Positions 7,074-15,497 of a DNA stretch of 64,000 bases are shown in pieces. Source of the stretch: Streptomyces griseoaurantiacus (GTDB lineage: Bacteria > Actinomycetota > Actinomycetes > Streptomycetales > Streptomycetaceae). Position 1 is the stretch's first letter. Every line of letters begins with the position of its first letter. The stretch lies in assembly GCA_014656015.1 (NCBI GenBank), contig BNBP01000030.1, positions 1 to 64,000 on the forward strand, written 5' to 3'. The notes under the pieces are model-generated. The model saw only the letters and a program-made list of their open reading frames with translations, did no database searches and was not told the origin of the DNA. Made by a program: the position numbers and the translations under genes.

Positions 7074-8456
7074 TCAGCAGCCGAGGAGCCGGCTGCCCAG
7101 GTAGCCCTCGATCTGGTCGAGGGACACCCGCTCCTGCTTCATCGAGTCGCGCTCGCGCACGGTCACCGCGTTGTCCTCGAGGGTGTCGAAGTCGACGGTG
7201 ACGCAGAACGGCGTGCCGATCTCGTCCTGGCGGCGGTAGCGGCGGCCGATCGCACCGGCGTCGTCGAACTCGATGTTCCAGTTCTGGCGCAGCGCCTGGG
7301 CGAGCCCCTTCGCCTTCGGCGAGAGCTCGGGGTTGCGGGACAGCGGGAGGACGGCGACCTTCACCGGAGCCAGGCGCGGGTCGAGCCGCAGCACCGTGCG
7401 CTTCTCCATCTTGCCCTTGGCGTTGGGCGCCTCGTCCTCGACGTAGGCGTCCAGCAGGAAGGCGAGCATGGTGCGGCCGACGCCGGCCGCGGGCTCGATG
7501 ACGTACGGCGTCCAGCGCTCGCCGGCCTCCTGGTCGAAGTACGACAGGTCCTGGCCGGAGGCCTTGGAGTGGGCGCTGAGGTCGTAGTCGGTGCGGTTGG
7601 CGACGCCCTCGAGCTCGCCCCACTCCGAGCCGCCGAACTGGAAGCGGTACTCGATGTCGGCGGTGCGCTTGGAGTAGTGGGAGAGCTTCTCCTTCGGGTG
7701 CTCGTACCAGCGCATGTTCTCCTCACTCAGGCCGAGACCCCGGTACCAGTTCCAGCGCTGCTCCATCCAGTACTCCTGCCACTTCTCGTCCTCGCCCGGC
7801 TTGACGAAGAACTCCATCTCCATCTGCTCGAACTCGCGGGTGCGGAAGATGAAGTTGCCGGGCGTGATCTCGTTGCGGAAGGACTTGCCCATCTGGGCGA
7901 TGCCGAACGGGGGCTTGCGGCGGGAGGTCTGCTGGACCTGGCCGAAGTTGGTGAAGATGCCCTGGGCGGTCTCGGGGCGCAGGTAGGCGACCGAGCCGGA
8001 GTCCTGGGTGGGGCCGAGGTGCGTGGAGAGCAGGCCCGAGAACTGCTTGGGCTCGGTGAAGGTGCCCTTGTTGCCGCAGTTGGGGCAGTTGAGGTCGGCC
8101 AGGCCGTTGGCCGGGGCGTGCCCCTTCTTCTCCTCGTACGCCTCTTCCAGGTGGTCGGCGCGGAAGCGCTTGTGGCAGGAGGTGCACTCGGTCAGCGGGT
8201 CGGTGAAGGTGGCGACGTGACCGGAGGCCACCCAGACCTCGGTGGCCAGGATCACCGACGAGTCCAGACCGACGACGTCCTCGCGGGAGGTGACCATGTA
8301 ACGCCACCACTGGCGCTTGATGTTCTCCTTGAGCTCGACGCCGAGCGGGCCGTAGTCCCAGGCGGCGCGCTGCCCGCCGTAGATCTCACTACAGGGGTAC
8401 ACGAAGCCACGGCGCTTGCTCAGGCTGACGATGGTGTCGATCTTGTCGGCGGCCAC
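7074..8456 (-). CDS. glyS: Glycyl-tRNA synthetase
   Basis: A 460-residue class II synthetase of the alpha-2 type, which charges tRNA-Gly in the cytoplasm. The N-terminal RGFVYPCSEIYGG segment, motif 2 (SFRNEITPG), motif 3 (GVGRTMLAFL) and the C-terminal anticodon-binding domain are all present, and the length is normal. A zinc ribbon is inserted near residues 91-127 (Cys91, Cys94, Cys124, Cys127). It is divergent from znuA across about 180 bases. That order, glyS next to the zinc uptake operon, is known from Streptomyces coelicolor. Confidence 0.97.
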   Translation of the reverse strand: MAADKIDTIVSLSKRRGFVYPCSEIYGGQRAAWDYGPLGVELKENIKRQWWRYMVTSREDVVGLDSSVILATEVWVASGHVATFTDPLTECTSCHKRFRADHLEEAYEEKKGHAPANGLADLNCPNCGNKGTFTEPKQFSGLLSTHLGPTQDSGSVAYLRPETAQGIFTNFGQVQQTSRRKPPFGIAQMGKSFRNEITPGNFIFRTREFEQMEMEFFVKPGEDEKWQEYWMEQRWNWYRGLGLSEENMRWYEHPKEKLSHYSKRTADIEYRFQFGGSEWGELEGVANRTDYDLSAHSKASGQDLSYFDQEAGERWTPYVIEPAAGVGRTMLAFLLDAYVEDEAPNAKGKMEKRTVLRLDPRLAPVKVAVLPLSRNPELSPKAKGLAQALRQNWNIEFDDAGAIGRRYRRQDEIGTPFCVTVDFDTLEDNAVTVRERDSMKQERVSLDQIEGYLGSRLLGC

Positions 8457-8602
8457 GATGCTCTCTTCATACGACGGAACGGCGCGAATGCTTCAGGTTA
8501 CCGGCGTGGCCCGGGCTCGCATCAAATCGGTGGGGCCGGTGCACGGACACCGCTGACAAAAGGGGCCGACCGACCTGCCGCGGAGGCCTCCGTGGACGTT
8601 AG

Positions 8603-8640
8603 TTGACAATCATTTCCATTGTCATTGAAAATGACTGTCA
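8603..8640 (+). promoter_or_regulatory. znuA promoter with two Zur boxes
   Basis: Two sites fit the Streptomyces Zur consensus, roughly TGAAAATGATTTTCA: TGACAATCATTTCCA at 8604-8618 (best read on the other strand) and TGAAAATGACTGTCA at 8626-8640. They overlap a plausible promoter, TTGACA (8603-8608) and GAAAAT (8627-8632) with an 18-base spacer. The -10 is 7 bases before the ATG at 8640, so the message would be leaderless. Zinc-loaded Zur would block both promoter elements. The consensus is established knowledge; occupancy is inference. Confidence 0.8.
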
Positions 8641-9623
8641 TGAACGTACGGCGCCGACTCATACCCACGGCCGCGCTGACCGCGGTCTCCGCGCTCACCC
8701 TCGCGGCCACCTCCGCCTGTTCCGCCTCCGACACGGCGGGCGGCAACACCGCCAAGTTCGACGTCGTCACGTCGTTCTATCCGCTCACCTTCCTCGCCGA
8801 GTCGATCGGCGGGAAGCACGCGCACGTGACCAGCCTGACCGAGCCCGGCCAGGAGCCGCACGACCTGGAGATCAGCGCCCGGCAGACCGCGCTGCTCCAG
8901 GAGTCCGACGCGGTGCTGTACCTGAAGAACCTCCAGCCCTCCGTGGACGACGCCGTCGCCCAGTCCGAGGTCGCCACCAAGATCGACGCCGCCTCCCTGA
9001 CCACCCTCGAGGAGCACGGCACCGAGGCCGGCGGACACGAGGAGGAAGCGGACGGGGACGGCCACGGACACGAGGAGGGGGAGGGGGAGGACGGCAAGGA
9101 CCCCCACATCTGGCTCGACCCGGTGCGCTACGCCGAGGTCGCCGAGGGCGTCGGCAAGGCCTTCGAGAAGGCCGACCCCGACCACGCCGCCGTCTACCGG
9201 AAGAACACCGCCGCCCTGGTCAAGCGGCTCGACGGGCTCGACGACCGCTTCGAGACCGGTCTGCGGGACACCCGCTCCAAGGTCTTCCTCACCACGCACG
9301 CCGCCTTCGGCTACCTCGCCGAGCGCTACGGCCTCACCCAGGAGGCCATCAACGGCCTCGACCCGGAGTCGGAGCCGAGCGCGGCCCGGATCAAGGAGCT
9401 GGGGAAGACGGCGAAGACCGAGGGCGTCACCACCGTGTTCTACGAGACGCTCGTCAGCGACAGGACGGCCAGGACGCTCGCCTCGGACAGCGGTCTGCGC
9501 ACCGACGTCCTCGACCCGCTCGAGGGCATCACCGGCAAGTCCCGCGGCAAGGACTACTTCCAGGTCATGGACTCCAACCTGAAGGCGCTGCGGAAGGCAC
9601 TCGGAGCCCCGGGAAGCAAGTGA
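8640..9623 (+). CDS. znuA: Zinc ABC transporter substrate-binding lipoprotein
   Basis: A 327-residue cluster A-I metal-binding protein that captures zinc outside the membrane and passes it to the ZnuB permease. It has an N-terminal signal with a lipobox-like TSAC at residues 24-27. The expected metal-ligand positions are present in EPHDLE, DPHIWLD and TTHAAFGYLA, with an acidic ligand in the C-terminal lobe. Between lobes 1 and 2 is an acidic His-rich loop near residues 125-155, typical of zinc-specific members. An in-frame ATG lies at 8631, but the -10 spacing favours 8640. It is the first gene of znuA-znuC-znuB-zur. Confidence 0.93.
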   Translation: MNVRRRLIPTAALTAVSALTLAATSACSASDTAGGNTAKFDVVTSFYPLTFLAESIGGKHAHVTSLTEPGQEPHDLEISARQTALLQESDAVLYLKNLQPSVDDAVAQSEVATKIDAASLTTLEEHGTEAGGHEEEADGDGHGHEEGEGEDGKDPHIWLDPVRYAEVAEGVGKAFEKADPDHAAVYRKNTAALVKRLDGLDDRFETGLRDTRSKVFLTTHAAFGYLAERYGLTQEAINGLDPESEPSAARIKELGKTAKTEGVTTVFYETLVSDRTARTLASDSGLRTDVLDPLEGITGKSRGKDYFQVMDSNLKALRKALGAPGSK

Positions 9624-9732
9624 CAGGCCGAAACGGTTCCTCATGTGTCCGCGACACCTGAGCACCCGTGGGACGCGGGCGCACGCGGTGGCGGAGGCGA
9701 CGGAGACCGAACGAGATCTTGAGGAGACGACC

Positions 9733-10506
9733 GTGACCGAGCCCACCGAGCCCGTCCTCGCGCTGCGGGGTGTGACCGCCGAGCTGGGCTCGGTGACCGT
9801 GCTGCGCGGCATCGACCTGACCGTGCGGCGCGGCGAGGTCGTCGCCCTGCTCGGCGTCAACGGCTCCGGGAAGTCCACCACCGTCCGCACCCTCATAGGC
9901 CAGGTCCCCGTCACCGCCGGTGAGATCGAACTGTTCGGCACGCCCCGGCGGCGGTTCCGCGACTGGCGGCGCGTCGGCTACGTGCCGCAGCGCACGACGG
10001 CCGCGGGCGGCGTGCCCGCCACGGTGGCCGAGGTGGTCTCCTCCGGCCGGCTCTCCCGCACCCGCTTCCGCCCGCCGCGCCGGGCCGACCGCGAGGCCGT
10101 GCGGCACGCGCTGGAGCTGGTCGGCATGGCGGGTCGCGCCGGGGACTGCGTCGACGCGCTCTCCGGCGGCCAGCACCAGCGGGTGCTGATCGCCCGCGCG
10201 CTGGCCGCCGAACCCGAGCTGCTGCTCATGGACGAGCCGATGGCGGGCGTGGACCTGGCGAGCCAGGAGGCGCTCGCCGAGACCCTGCGCGCGCAGGTCG
10301 AGCGGGGCGTCACCGTCCTGCTCGTCCTGCACGAACTGGGCCCGCTGGCACCGCTGATCGACCGCGCGGTCGTCCTGCGCGAGGGCCGCGTCCTCCACGA
10401 GGGCCCACCGGGGACCGCGCACGTCCAGGGCCTCGACCACGACCACGACCACGTCCACCCGCACGCGCCCGTCGGCGCCGAGATCCGCACGGGACTGCTG
10501 AGCTGA
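9733..10506 (+). CDS. znuC: Zinc ABC transporter ATP-binding protein
   Basis: A 257-residue ABC ATPase that powers zinc import. Walker A is GVNGSGKST (residues 41-49), the signature is LSGGQ, Walker B is LLLMDEP, and the H-loop lies in LVLHELG. Near the C-terminus is a short His/Asp run, HDHDHVHPH, probably a metal-binding tail. The GTG start has GAGGAG 6 bases upstream. The gene is 109 bases after znuA, and its stop shares one base with the znuB start, so the two are translationally coupled. Confidence 0.93.
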   Translation: MTEPTEPVLALRGVTAELGSVTVLRGIDLTVRRGEVVALLGVNGSGKSTTVRTLIGQVPVTAGEIELFGTPRRRFRDWRRVGYVPQRTTAAGGVPATVAEVVSSGRLSRTRFRPPRRADREAVRHALELVGMAGRAGDCVDALSGGQHQRVLIARALAAEPELLLMDEPMAGVDLASQEALAETLRAQVERGVTVLLVLHELGPLAPLIDRAVVLREGRVLHEGPPGTAHVQGLDHDHDHVHPHAPVGAEIRTGLLS

Positions 10507-11492
10507 TGGAAATCCTCGACTACGCCTTCATGCAGCGGGCGCTGCTCGCCGCCGTCCTGGTCGGGATCACCGCCCCCGCCGTCGGCATCTACCTCGTGCA
10601 GCGCCGCCAGTCCCTGATGGGCGACGGCATCGGGCACGTCGCCATGACCGGCGTCGGCCTGGGCTTCCTGCTGTCCTGGTCCCCGGTGTGGATGGCGACC
10701 GCGGTCTCCGTCCTCGGCGCGGTCCTCATGGAGCTGATCCGCTGGTACGGCCGCACGCGCGGCGACCTCGCCCTCGCGATGCTCTTCTACGGCGGCATGG
10801 CGGGCGGCGTCATGTTCATCAACCTCGCCCCCGGCGGCTCCAACGCCAACCTGACCTCGTACCTGTTCGGCTCGCTGTCGACGGTGTCGCCCTCGGACGT
10901 CACCGCCATCTGCGTGCTCGCCGGGTTCGTCGTCCTGGTCACCGTGGGGCTGCGCCGGCAGCTCTTCGCGGTCAGCCAGGACGAGGAGTTCGCCCGGGTC
11001 ACGGGTCTGCCGGTGCGGGCGCTGAACCTGCTCACCGCCGTCACCGCGGCGGTCACGGTGACCGTGGCGATGCGGGTGGTGGGCCTGCTGCTGGTCTCGG
11101 CGCTGATGGTGGTGCCGGTGGCGGCCGCGCAGCAGCTCGGCCGCAGCTTCGCCGCGACCTTCGCGCTCGCGGTCGTGATCGGCGTGAGCGTCACGATCGG
11201 CGGCACGGTGACCTCGTACTACCAGGACGTGCCCCCCGGCGCGACGATCGTGCTGCTGACCATCGCCGCGTTCCTGCTGCTCACCGCACTGGCGGCACCC
11301 CTGGCCAGGCGCCGGGCCCGGCGGGCGGAGGCGGCCGCCGAGGCCCCGGCGGCATGGGCCGCACCGGACGGGGCAGGGTCCCCCGAGCGGCCGGAAGCAT
11401 CGATTCCGGCCATGCGCGGTCCCGCCGGGGAATCGGCGACTGACCCCGCACCGCCGGGGCTGGCACAATGGCCCCGCGAGACGCAGACGTGA
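10506..11492 (+). CDS. znuB: Zinc ABC transporter permease
   Basis: A 328-residue membrane permease of the ABC-3 family with about eight to nine hydrophobic segments, including GIGHVAMTGVGLGF and LLLVSALMVVPVAAA. It forms the membrane channel with ZnuC and receives zinc from ZnuA. The final 60 residues are an Ala/Pro-rich cytoplasmic extension not needed by the family. It overlaps znuC by one base. The ribosome site of zur lies over its stop codon. Confidence 0.93.
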   Translation: MEILDYAFMQRALLAAVLVGITAPAVGIYLVQRRQSLMGDGIGHVAMTGVGLGFLLSWSPVWMATAVSVLGAVLMELIRWYGRTRGDLALAMLFYGGMAGGVMFINLAPGGSNANLTSYLFGSLSTVSPSDVTAICVLAGFVVLVTVGLRRQLFAVSQDEEFARVTGLPVRALNLLTAVTAAVTVTVAMRVVGLLLVSALMVVPVAAAQQLGRSFAATFALAVVIGVSVTIGGTVTSYYQDVPPGATIVLLTIAAFLLLTALAAPLARRRARRAEAAAEAPAAWAAPDGAGSPERPEASIPAMRGPAGESATDPAPPGLAQWPRETQT

Positions 11493-11502
11493 GGAGGCAA
11501 CG

Positions 11503-11910
11503 GTGACCACCGCCGGCCCGCCCGTACGGGGACGATCCACGCGCCAGCGTGCCGCCGTGGCGGCGGCCCTGGACGAGGTGGAGGAGTTCCGCAGCGCCCA
11601 GGACCTGCACGACATGCTCAAGCACAAGGGCGACTCGGTCGGTCTGACCACGGTCTACCGCACGCTGCAGTCCCTCGCCGACGCCGGCGAGGTGGACGTC
11701 CTGCGCACCTCGGAGGGCGAATCGGTCTACCGCCGCTGCTCCACCGGCGCACACCACCACCACCTGGTCTGCCGCGTCTGCGGCAAGGCGGTCGAGGTCG
11801 AGGGCCCCGCGGTCGAGAAGTGGGCCGAGTCCATCGCCGCGACCCACGGCTACGTCAACGTGGACCACACCCTGGAGATCTTCGGCACCTGCGCGGACTG
11901 CGCGGCGTAG
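11503..11910 (+). CDS. zur: Fur-family zinc uptake regulator
   Basis: A 135-residue Fur-family repressor. The N-terminal winged helix has the TVYRTLQSLADAGEVDVL signature. The dimerisation half has a His cluster followed by CRVC and a C-terminal CADC, giving the structural zinc site, plus regulatory His residues near HGY. It represses zinc uptake when zinc is plentiful, and the Zur boxes before znuA show autogenous control of its own operon. The GTG start has a strong GAGGAGG 5 bases upstream. Its position matches zur (SCO2508) of S. coelicolor. Confidence 0.95.
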   Translation: MTTAGPPVRGRSTRQRAAVAAALDEVEEFRSAQDLHDMLKHKGDSVGLTTVYRTLQSLADAGEVDVLRTSEGESVYRRCSTGAHHHHLVCRVCGKAVEVEGPAVEKWAESIAATHGYVNVDHTLEIFGTCADCAA

Positions 11911-11939
11911 GGACGCGCCCGAAGGGGCGCCCCTACGCC
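11904..11939. terminator. Bidirectional terminator between zur and uppS
   Basis: A two-part hairpin: GGCGTAGGG (11904-11912) pairs with CCCTACGCC (11931-11939), and inside it GCGCCC (11915-11920) pairs with GGGCGC (11925-11930) around a GAAG loop. It overlaps the zur stop codon and precedes the end of the convergent uppS gene. Confidence 0.8.
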
Positions 11940-11949
11940 ACCGAGGGGC

Positions 11950-12804
11950 CTACTCCCCCTGCTCGCCCCGCTCCTCCTGCCGCCCCTCCATCGCCAGCAG
12001 CTCCTCGTTCGGGATCGCGCCCCCGAACCTCCGGTCCCGCGAGGCGAACTCCAGGCACGCCCGCCACAGGTCCCGCCGGTCGAAGTCCGGCCACAGCACG
12101 TCCTGGAAGACCATCTCCGCGTACGCGCTCTGCCAGATCAGGTAGTTCGACGTCCGCTGCTCCCCGCTCGGCCGCAGGAACAGGTCCACGTCCGGCATGT
12201 CCGGGTAGTACAGGTACTTCGCCAGCGTCTTCTCGTTGACCTTCGACGGCTCCAGCCGCCCCGCCCGCACGTCCTCGGCCATCGCCTGCGCCGCGTCCGC
12301 GATCTCGGCCCGCCCGCCGTAGTTCATGCAGAAGTACAGCGTGAGCCGGTCGTTGTCCTTGGTCTGCTCCTGCGCGACCTGGAGCTCCTTGGCGACCGAA
12401 CGCCACAGCTTCGGCATCCGGCCCACCCACCGCACCCGCACCCCGAGCGCGTCGAGCTGGTCGCGGGACTTGCGGATGAAGTCGCGGTTGAAGTTCATGA
12501 GGAAGCGCACCTCCTCGGGCGAACGCTTCCAGTTCTCGGTGGAGAAGGCGTACAGCGAGATCGCCCCGACGCCCATCTCGATCCCGCCCTGGAGCACGTC
12601 GAGGACGCGCTCGGCGCCCACCTTGTGCCCCTCGGTGCGCGGCAGCCCCCGTCCCTTCGCCCAGCGGCCGTTGCCGTCCATGACGATCGCGACATGCTTG
12701 GGGATCAGCTCGCCCGGGAGCTTCGGCGGACGGGCACCGGACGGATGCGGCTCCGGTGTGCTGTACTCCCGGCGCCGGCCCCCCAGGATCCCACGTACGG
12801 CCAT
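11950..12804 (-). CDS. uppS: Isoprenyl transferase (undecaprenyl diphosphate synthase type)
   Basis: A 284-residue cis-prenyltransferase that makes the long polyprenyl diphosphate carrier for cell-wall synthesis. The family signatures are all present: MDGNGRWAKGRG with the catalytic Asp near residue 43, FSTENWKRS, FMNFN, and the C-terminal LFLRPSGEQRTSNYL and ELLW-like segments. The first 30 residues are a basic extension usual in actinobacteria. An AGGAG lies about 10 bases upstream of the ATG. It follows recO by 55 bases on the same strand, so the two are probably co-transcribed. Confidence 0.95.
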   Translation of the reverse strand: MAVRGILGGRRREYSTPEPHPSGARPPKLPGELIPKHVAIVMDGNGRWAKGRGLPRTEGHKVGAERVLDVLQGGIEMGVGAISLYAFSTENWKRSPEEVRFLMNFNRDFIRKSRDQLDALGVRVRWVGRMPKLWRSVAKELQVAQEQTKDNDRLTLYFCMNYGGRAEIADAAQAMAEDVRAGRLEPSKVNEKTLAKYLYYPDMPDVDLFLRPSGEQRTSNYLIWQSAYAEMVFQDVLWPDFDRRDLWRACLEFASRDRRFGGAIPNEELLAMEGRQEERGEQGE

Positions 12805-12859
12805 GTGCTGCTCGTCTCCTTCGCTGGTCAGGTTCCGCTGGTCAGGTTCGCTGCTCAGA

Positions 12860-13606
12860 TCATTTCTCGACGTACCGCAGGGACCGCAGCCCCCGCTCCA
12901 GGTGCCAGTGCAGATACACCGACACCAGCCCGCTGCCCTCCCGCACGTGCCGCGCCTCGCACGCGTCCGCGGTCGCCCAGTCCCCCGTCAGCAGCGCGCC
13001 GAGCAGTTCCAGGGCCTGCGGCGAGGGTACGACGCTGCCGGGCACCCGGCAGTCGGCGCAGACCACACCGCCGGACGCCACCGAGAAGAAGCGGTTCGGC
13101 CCCGGCATGCCGCACTTCGCGCAGTCGCCGAAGCTGGGCGCGTAGCCGTTGACGGCGAGGGAGCGCAGCAGGAAGGCGTCCAGCACGAGGTGCGGGGCGT
13201 GCTCGTCGCGGGAGAGCGTGCGCAGCCCGCCGACCAGGAGCAGGTACTGCTGCACGGCCGGCTCCCCCTCGTGGTCGGTGAACCGCTCGGCGGTCTCCAG
13301 CATGGCCGTCCCGGCGGTGTACCGGGCGTAGTCGGTGACGATGCCGCCGCCGTACGGGGCGATCGTCTCGCTCTGCGTGCACAGCGGCAGGCCGCGCCCG
13401 ATCAGCTCGCTCCCCTTCGAGAAGAACTGCACGTCCACGTGGGAGAAGGGCTCGAGGCGGGCCCCGAACTTCGACTTCGTGCGCCGCACCCCGCGGGCCA
13501 CGGCCCGTACCCGGCCGTGACCGCGCGTGAGGAGCGTGATGATGCGGTCCGCCTCACCCAGCTTCTGGGTGCGCAGCACGATGCCGTCGTCGCGGAACAG
13601 GCTCAT
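12860..13606 (-). CDS. recO: DNA repair protein RecO
   Basis: A 248-residue RecO, which loads RecA and anneals single strands in the RecFOR pathway. The N-terminal OB fold begins DDGIVLRTQKLGEADRI and continues with KSKFGARLEPFSHVDV. The C-terminal half holds a zinc ribbon, CAKCG near residue 156 and CADC near residue 178. A longer frame starting at 13648 exists, but the ATG at 13606 gives the family's usual N-terminus. Its neighbour uppS is the conserved partner of recO in actinobacteria. Confidence 0.94.
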   Translation of the reverse strand: MSLFRDDGIVLRTQKLGEADRIITLLTRGHGRVRAVARGVRRTKSKFGARLEPFSHVDVQFFSKGSELIGRGLPLCTQSETIAPYGGGIVTDYARYTAGTAMLETAERFTDHEGEPAVQQYLLLVGGLRTLSRDEHAPHLVLDAFLLRSLAVNGYAPSFGDCAKCGMPGPNRFFSVASGGVVCADCRVPGSVVPSPQALELLGALLTGDWATADACEARHVREGSGLVSVYLHWHLERGLRSLRYVEK

Positions 13607-13672
13607 GGACCCATTCTCGCCTACGCCGGACGTGCGGCGGCCGGGCACCGGGCGATCGGCGCCCCCGCCCCT

Positions 13673-13888
13673 TCACAGCACCTCGCCGCGACTGCGGGCG
13701 TTGACGTACGCCGTCGCCGCGCTGAGCCGCTCGGCCGGGGTGGCGCCGCGCACGGCCCCCGGCTCGACGTCCCACTCCCGCCCGCCGCCCAGCGGCCTGA
13801 GCTGCACGTACGGCCCCTCGTGCCCCATGACGACACCCAGCAGGCCCCTCCGGGTGTCCACGGCGCAGGCGCCGACCGGCAGCCTCAC
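13673..13888 (-). CDS. Small hypothetical protein coupled to an XRE/DUF397 cluster
   Basis: A 71-residue protein. It has a beta-rich first half with the motif LLGVVMGHEGPYVQLRPLGG and ends in a helix, ERLSAATAYVNARSR. The GTG start overlaps the stop of the upstream small gene as GTGA, so the two are probably translated together. I do not recognise a named domain. Similar small proteins commonly sit beside XRE (DUF5753)/DUF397 genes in Streptomyces, here divergently. A role as an accessory factor of that regulator is a guess. Confidence 0.6.
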   Translation of the reverse strand: MRLPVGACAVDTRRGLLGVVMGHEGPYVQLRPLGGGREWDVEPGAVRGATPAERLSAATAYVNARSRGEVL

Positions 13889-14091
13889 CGCAGGACCTTC
13901 GCGAGCCGGCCGGCCGTCTCGAGGGAACAGCGCCCCAGTTCCACGAGCGGACACGGCGCCTCCCGGACGACGCTCACGGGGTCCAGCCCCAGGGACGGCA
14001 GGACGATTCCCGCCTTCGCGAGCGCACTGCGCAATTCCTCCACGGTCTCCTCCGCCTCCTCGACGCACGACGCCGAATGCTGTGCCGTCAC
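13885..14091 (-). CDS. Small helical hypothetical protein upstream of the coupled gene
   Basis: A 68-residue acidic protein with a predicted helix (EEAEETVEELRSALAKAG) and a Cys-containing C-terminal helix (ELGRCSLETAGRLAKVL). It is the first gene of a two-gene unit divergent from the DUF5753 regulator, with a 116-base shared promoter region. Its stop overlaps the next start as GTGA. No named family is recognised. The arrangement recurs in streptomycete genomes, which supports it being real. Confidence 0.6.
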   Translation of the reverse strand: MTAQHSASCVEEAEETVEELRSALAKAGIVLPSLGLDPVSVVREAPCPLVELGRCSLETAGRLAKVLR

Positions 14092-14207
14092 GGTGCTCCC
14101 CTTCTCTGCCGGATTTCACTCTTCGCATCCTCATCGTGACGCTCCGCGCCTACACTTCGGCAGGGGTCCGCGCACTACACGTGCGGCGCAGCACAGGGAG
14201 GGTGTCG

Positions 14208-15041
14208 ATGGCCAACGGTTCCCGGCAGGCCGCATGGGAGTTCTTCGGCACGGAACTGAAGCGGCGCAGAGAGGACGCGGGCCTCACCCAGGCGGAGCTG
14301 GGACTGCGGGTGTTCGTCTCCGGCGGCTACATCGGCCAGTTCGAACAGGCCATTCGCAAACCGCAACTGGACGTGGCCCAGCGCATCGACGGGGTACTGC
14401 GATCCGACGGTATTTTCGAGCGGCTGTGCAGGAAGCTGATCGACGATCCCCGGTACGCGGAGTACTTCGCGAGGGCGGCGGAACTGGAGTCCCTGGCAAC
14501 CGAGATCCACGAGTTCGCGCCCGCCCTGGTTCCGGGTCTGTTGCAGACCAAGGACTATGCATGGGCCATCACCGTGGCGATGAACCCGTTCGCGACGGAC
14601 GAATACATCCAGGAGAAGGTGTCCGGCCGTCTGGATCGCGCCCGCATCCTCAAGGACGCCGCGCGCCCCCTGTACTGGGTGGTCCTGCACGAGAATGCCC
14701 TGCGCATCCCGGTCGGCGGACCGGCGGGTATGGCGGAGCAGTTGGAACACATCGTGCGGCTGGCCCGAGAGCGGACGATGGTGGTGCAGGTTCTGCCGTA
14801 CTCGGCTGGTCCGTACGCCCTCATGGACGGCATGGTGGTGCACATGGAGTTCGACGATGCCCCGCCAACCGCCTATACCGAGGCGGTGTATTCGGGGAAT
14901 TTGCTGGACGATCCGGCCGTGGTCAAGCGTTCTCGCGCCGCATACGATCAGATTCGGGCCGCCGCACTGTCGCCGGAGGCGTCCCTGACCCTCATCGAGT
15001 CGGCAGCGGAGGACTACAGACGATGCGCAGGTACGACCTGA
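14208..15041 (+). CDS. XRE family regulator with DUF5753 domain
   Basis: A 277-residue protein. Residues 12-75 are a Cro/XRE helix-turn-helix (ELKRRREDAGLTQAELG ... GQFEQAIRKP). The other 190 residues are the DUF5753 domain, recognisable by the EFAPALVPGLLQTKDYA segment, the HENALRIPVGG strand and VQVLPYSAGPYA. This architecture, followed at once by a DUF397 gene, is the typical Streptomyces pair of a regulator and its small antagonist-like partner, resembling WhiJ-type systems. GGGAGG lies 6 bases upstream of the ATG. The DUF397 gene begins inside its last 19 bases. Confidence 0.9.
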   Translation: MANGSRQAAWEFFGTELKRRREDAGLTQAELGLRVFVSGGYIGQFEQAIRKPQLDVAQRIDGVLRSDGIFERLCRKLIDDPRYAEYFARAAELESLATEIHEFAPALVPGLLQTKDYAWAITVAMNPFATDEYIQEKVSGRLDRARILKDAARPLYWVVLHENALRIPVGGPAGMAEQLEHIVRLARERTMVVQVLPYSAGPYALMDGMVVHMEFDDAPPTAYTEAVYSGNLLDDPAVVKRSRAAYDQIRAAALSPEASLTLIESAAEDYRRCAGTT

Positions 15042-15310
15042 CCAACGCCCGCTGGCGCAAGAGTAGTTACAGCAACGGCGAGGGCGGCAGTTGCGTCGAG
15101 GTGGCCCACGCCTTCCCCGGCGCCGCCCGCTGGCGCAAGAGCAGCTACAGCGACGGCAACGGCGGTAGCTGCGTCGAGGTCGCCGACGGGGTCCCCGGCC
15201 TCGTCCCCGTCCGGGACAGCAAGGTCCCGGACGGCCCCGTGTTGGTCATCGGGGCAGCGGCATGGGCGGAGTTCGTGGGCGGCGTAACCATCGCGCCCCT
15301 CTCCGCCTGA
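15023..15310 (+). CDS. DUF397 protein with a duplicated core
   Basis: A 95-residue DUF397 protein. The family core, ARWRKSSYSxGxGGSCVEVA, occurs twice, at residues 9-28 and 35-54. It is followed by the usual C-terminal part with VPVRDSKVPDGPVL and the aromatic WAEFV. A normal DUF397 protein of about 60-70 residues has one core. The start overlaps the DUF5753 gene by 19 bases, so translation is probably coupled. DUF397 proteins are thought to act with the adjacent XRE regulator. Confidence 0.9.
   Translation: MRRYDLTNARWRKSSYSNGEGGSCVEVAHAFPGAARWRKSSYSDGNGGSCVEVADGVPGLVPVRDSKVPDGPVLVIGAAAWAEFVGGVTIAPLSA
15047..15202 (+). repeat. 78-bp tandem duplication inside the DUF397 gene
   Basis: The two 78-base units (15047-15124 and 15125-15202) encode 26 residues each. 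They differ mainly at third positions and at a few residues (NGE versus DGN). The length is a multiple of three, so the frame is kept. The silent differences suggest the duplication is not brand new. Confidence 0.85.
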
Positions 15311-15497
15311 GTCGTAAGCCCAAGAGGGCCGATCGGGCCGACGCCTGGCTGCTCTCCGTTCAGCCGATGAGCACCACGGCGATCCACACGCAGCCGGTGG
15401 CGCTGTGGCTCCGACTCGGCGCGTCGGTACCGGCGAGCGCCACGGCCATGTACAACACAGAGCCTCGCGGATCCGTCCACCCCCTCACGATCAGCGC

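Noticed and set aside
8603..8639. znuA start at 8619 or 8631
   Set aside because: Both fall within the Zur box and promoter elements; 8640 gives a normal signal peptide and correct spacing from the -10.
15311..15497. Possible small gene between the DUF397 gene and the toxin operon
   Set aside because: A minus-strand frame from the ATG near 15450 encodes about 29 residues ending in a hydrophobic run, but it has no ribosome site and no recognisable family. At most it is a remnant of a small membrane protein.
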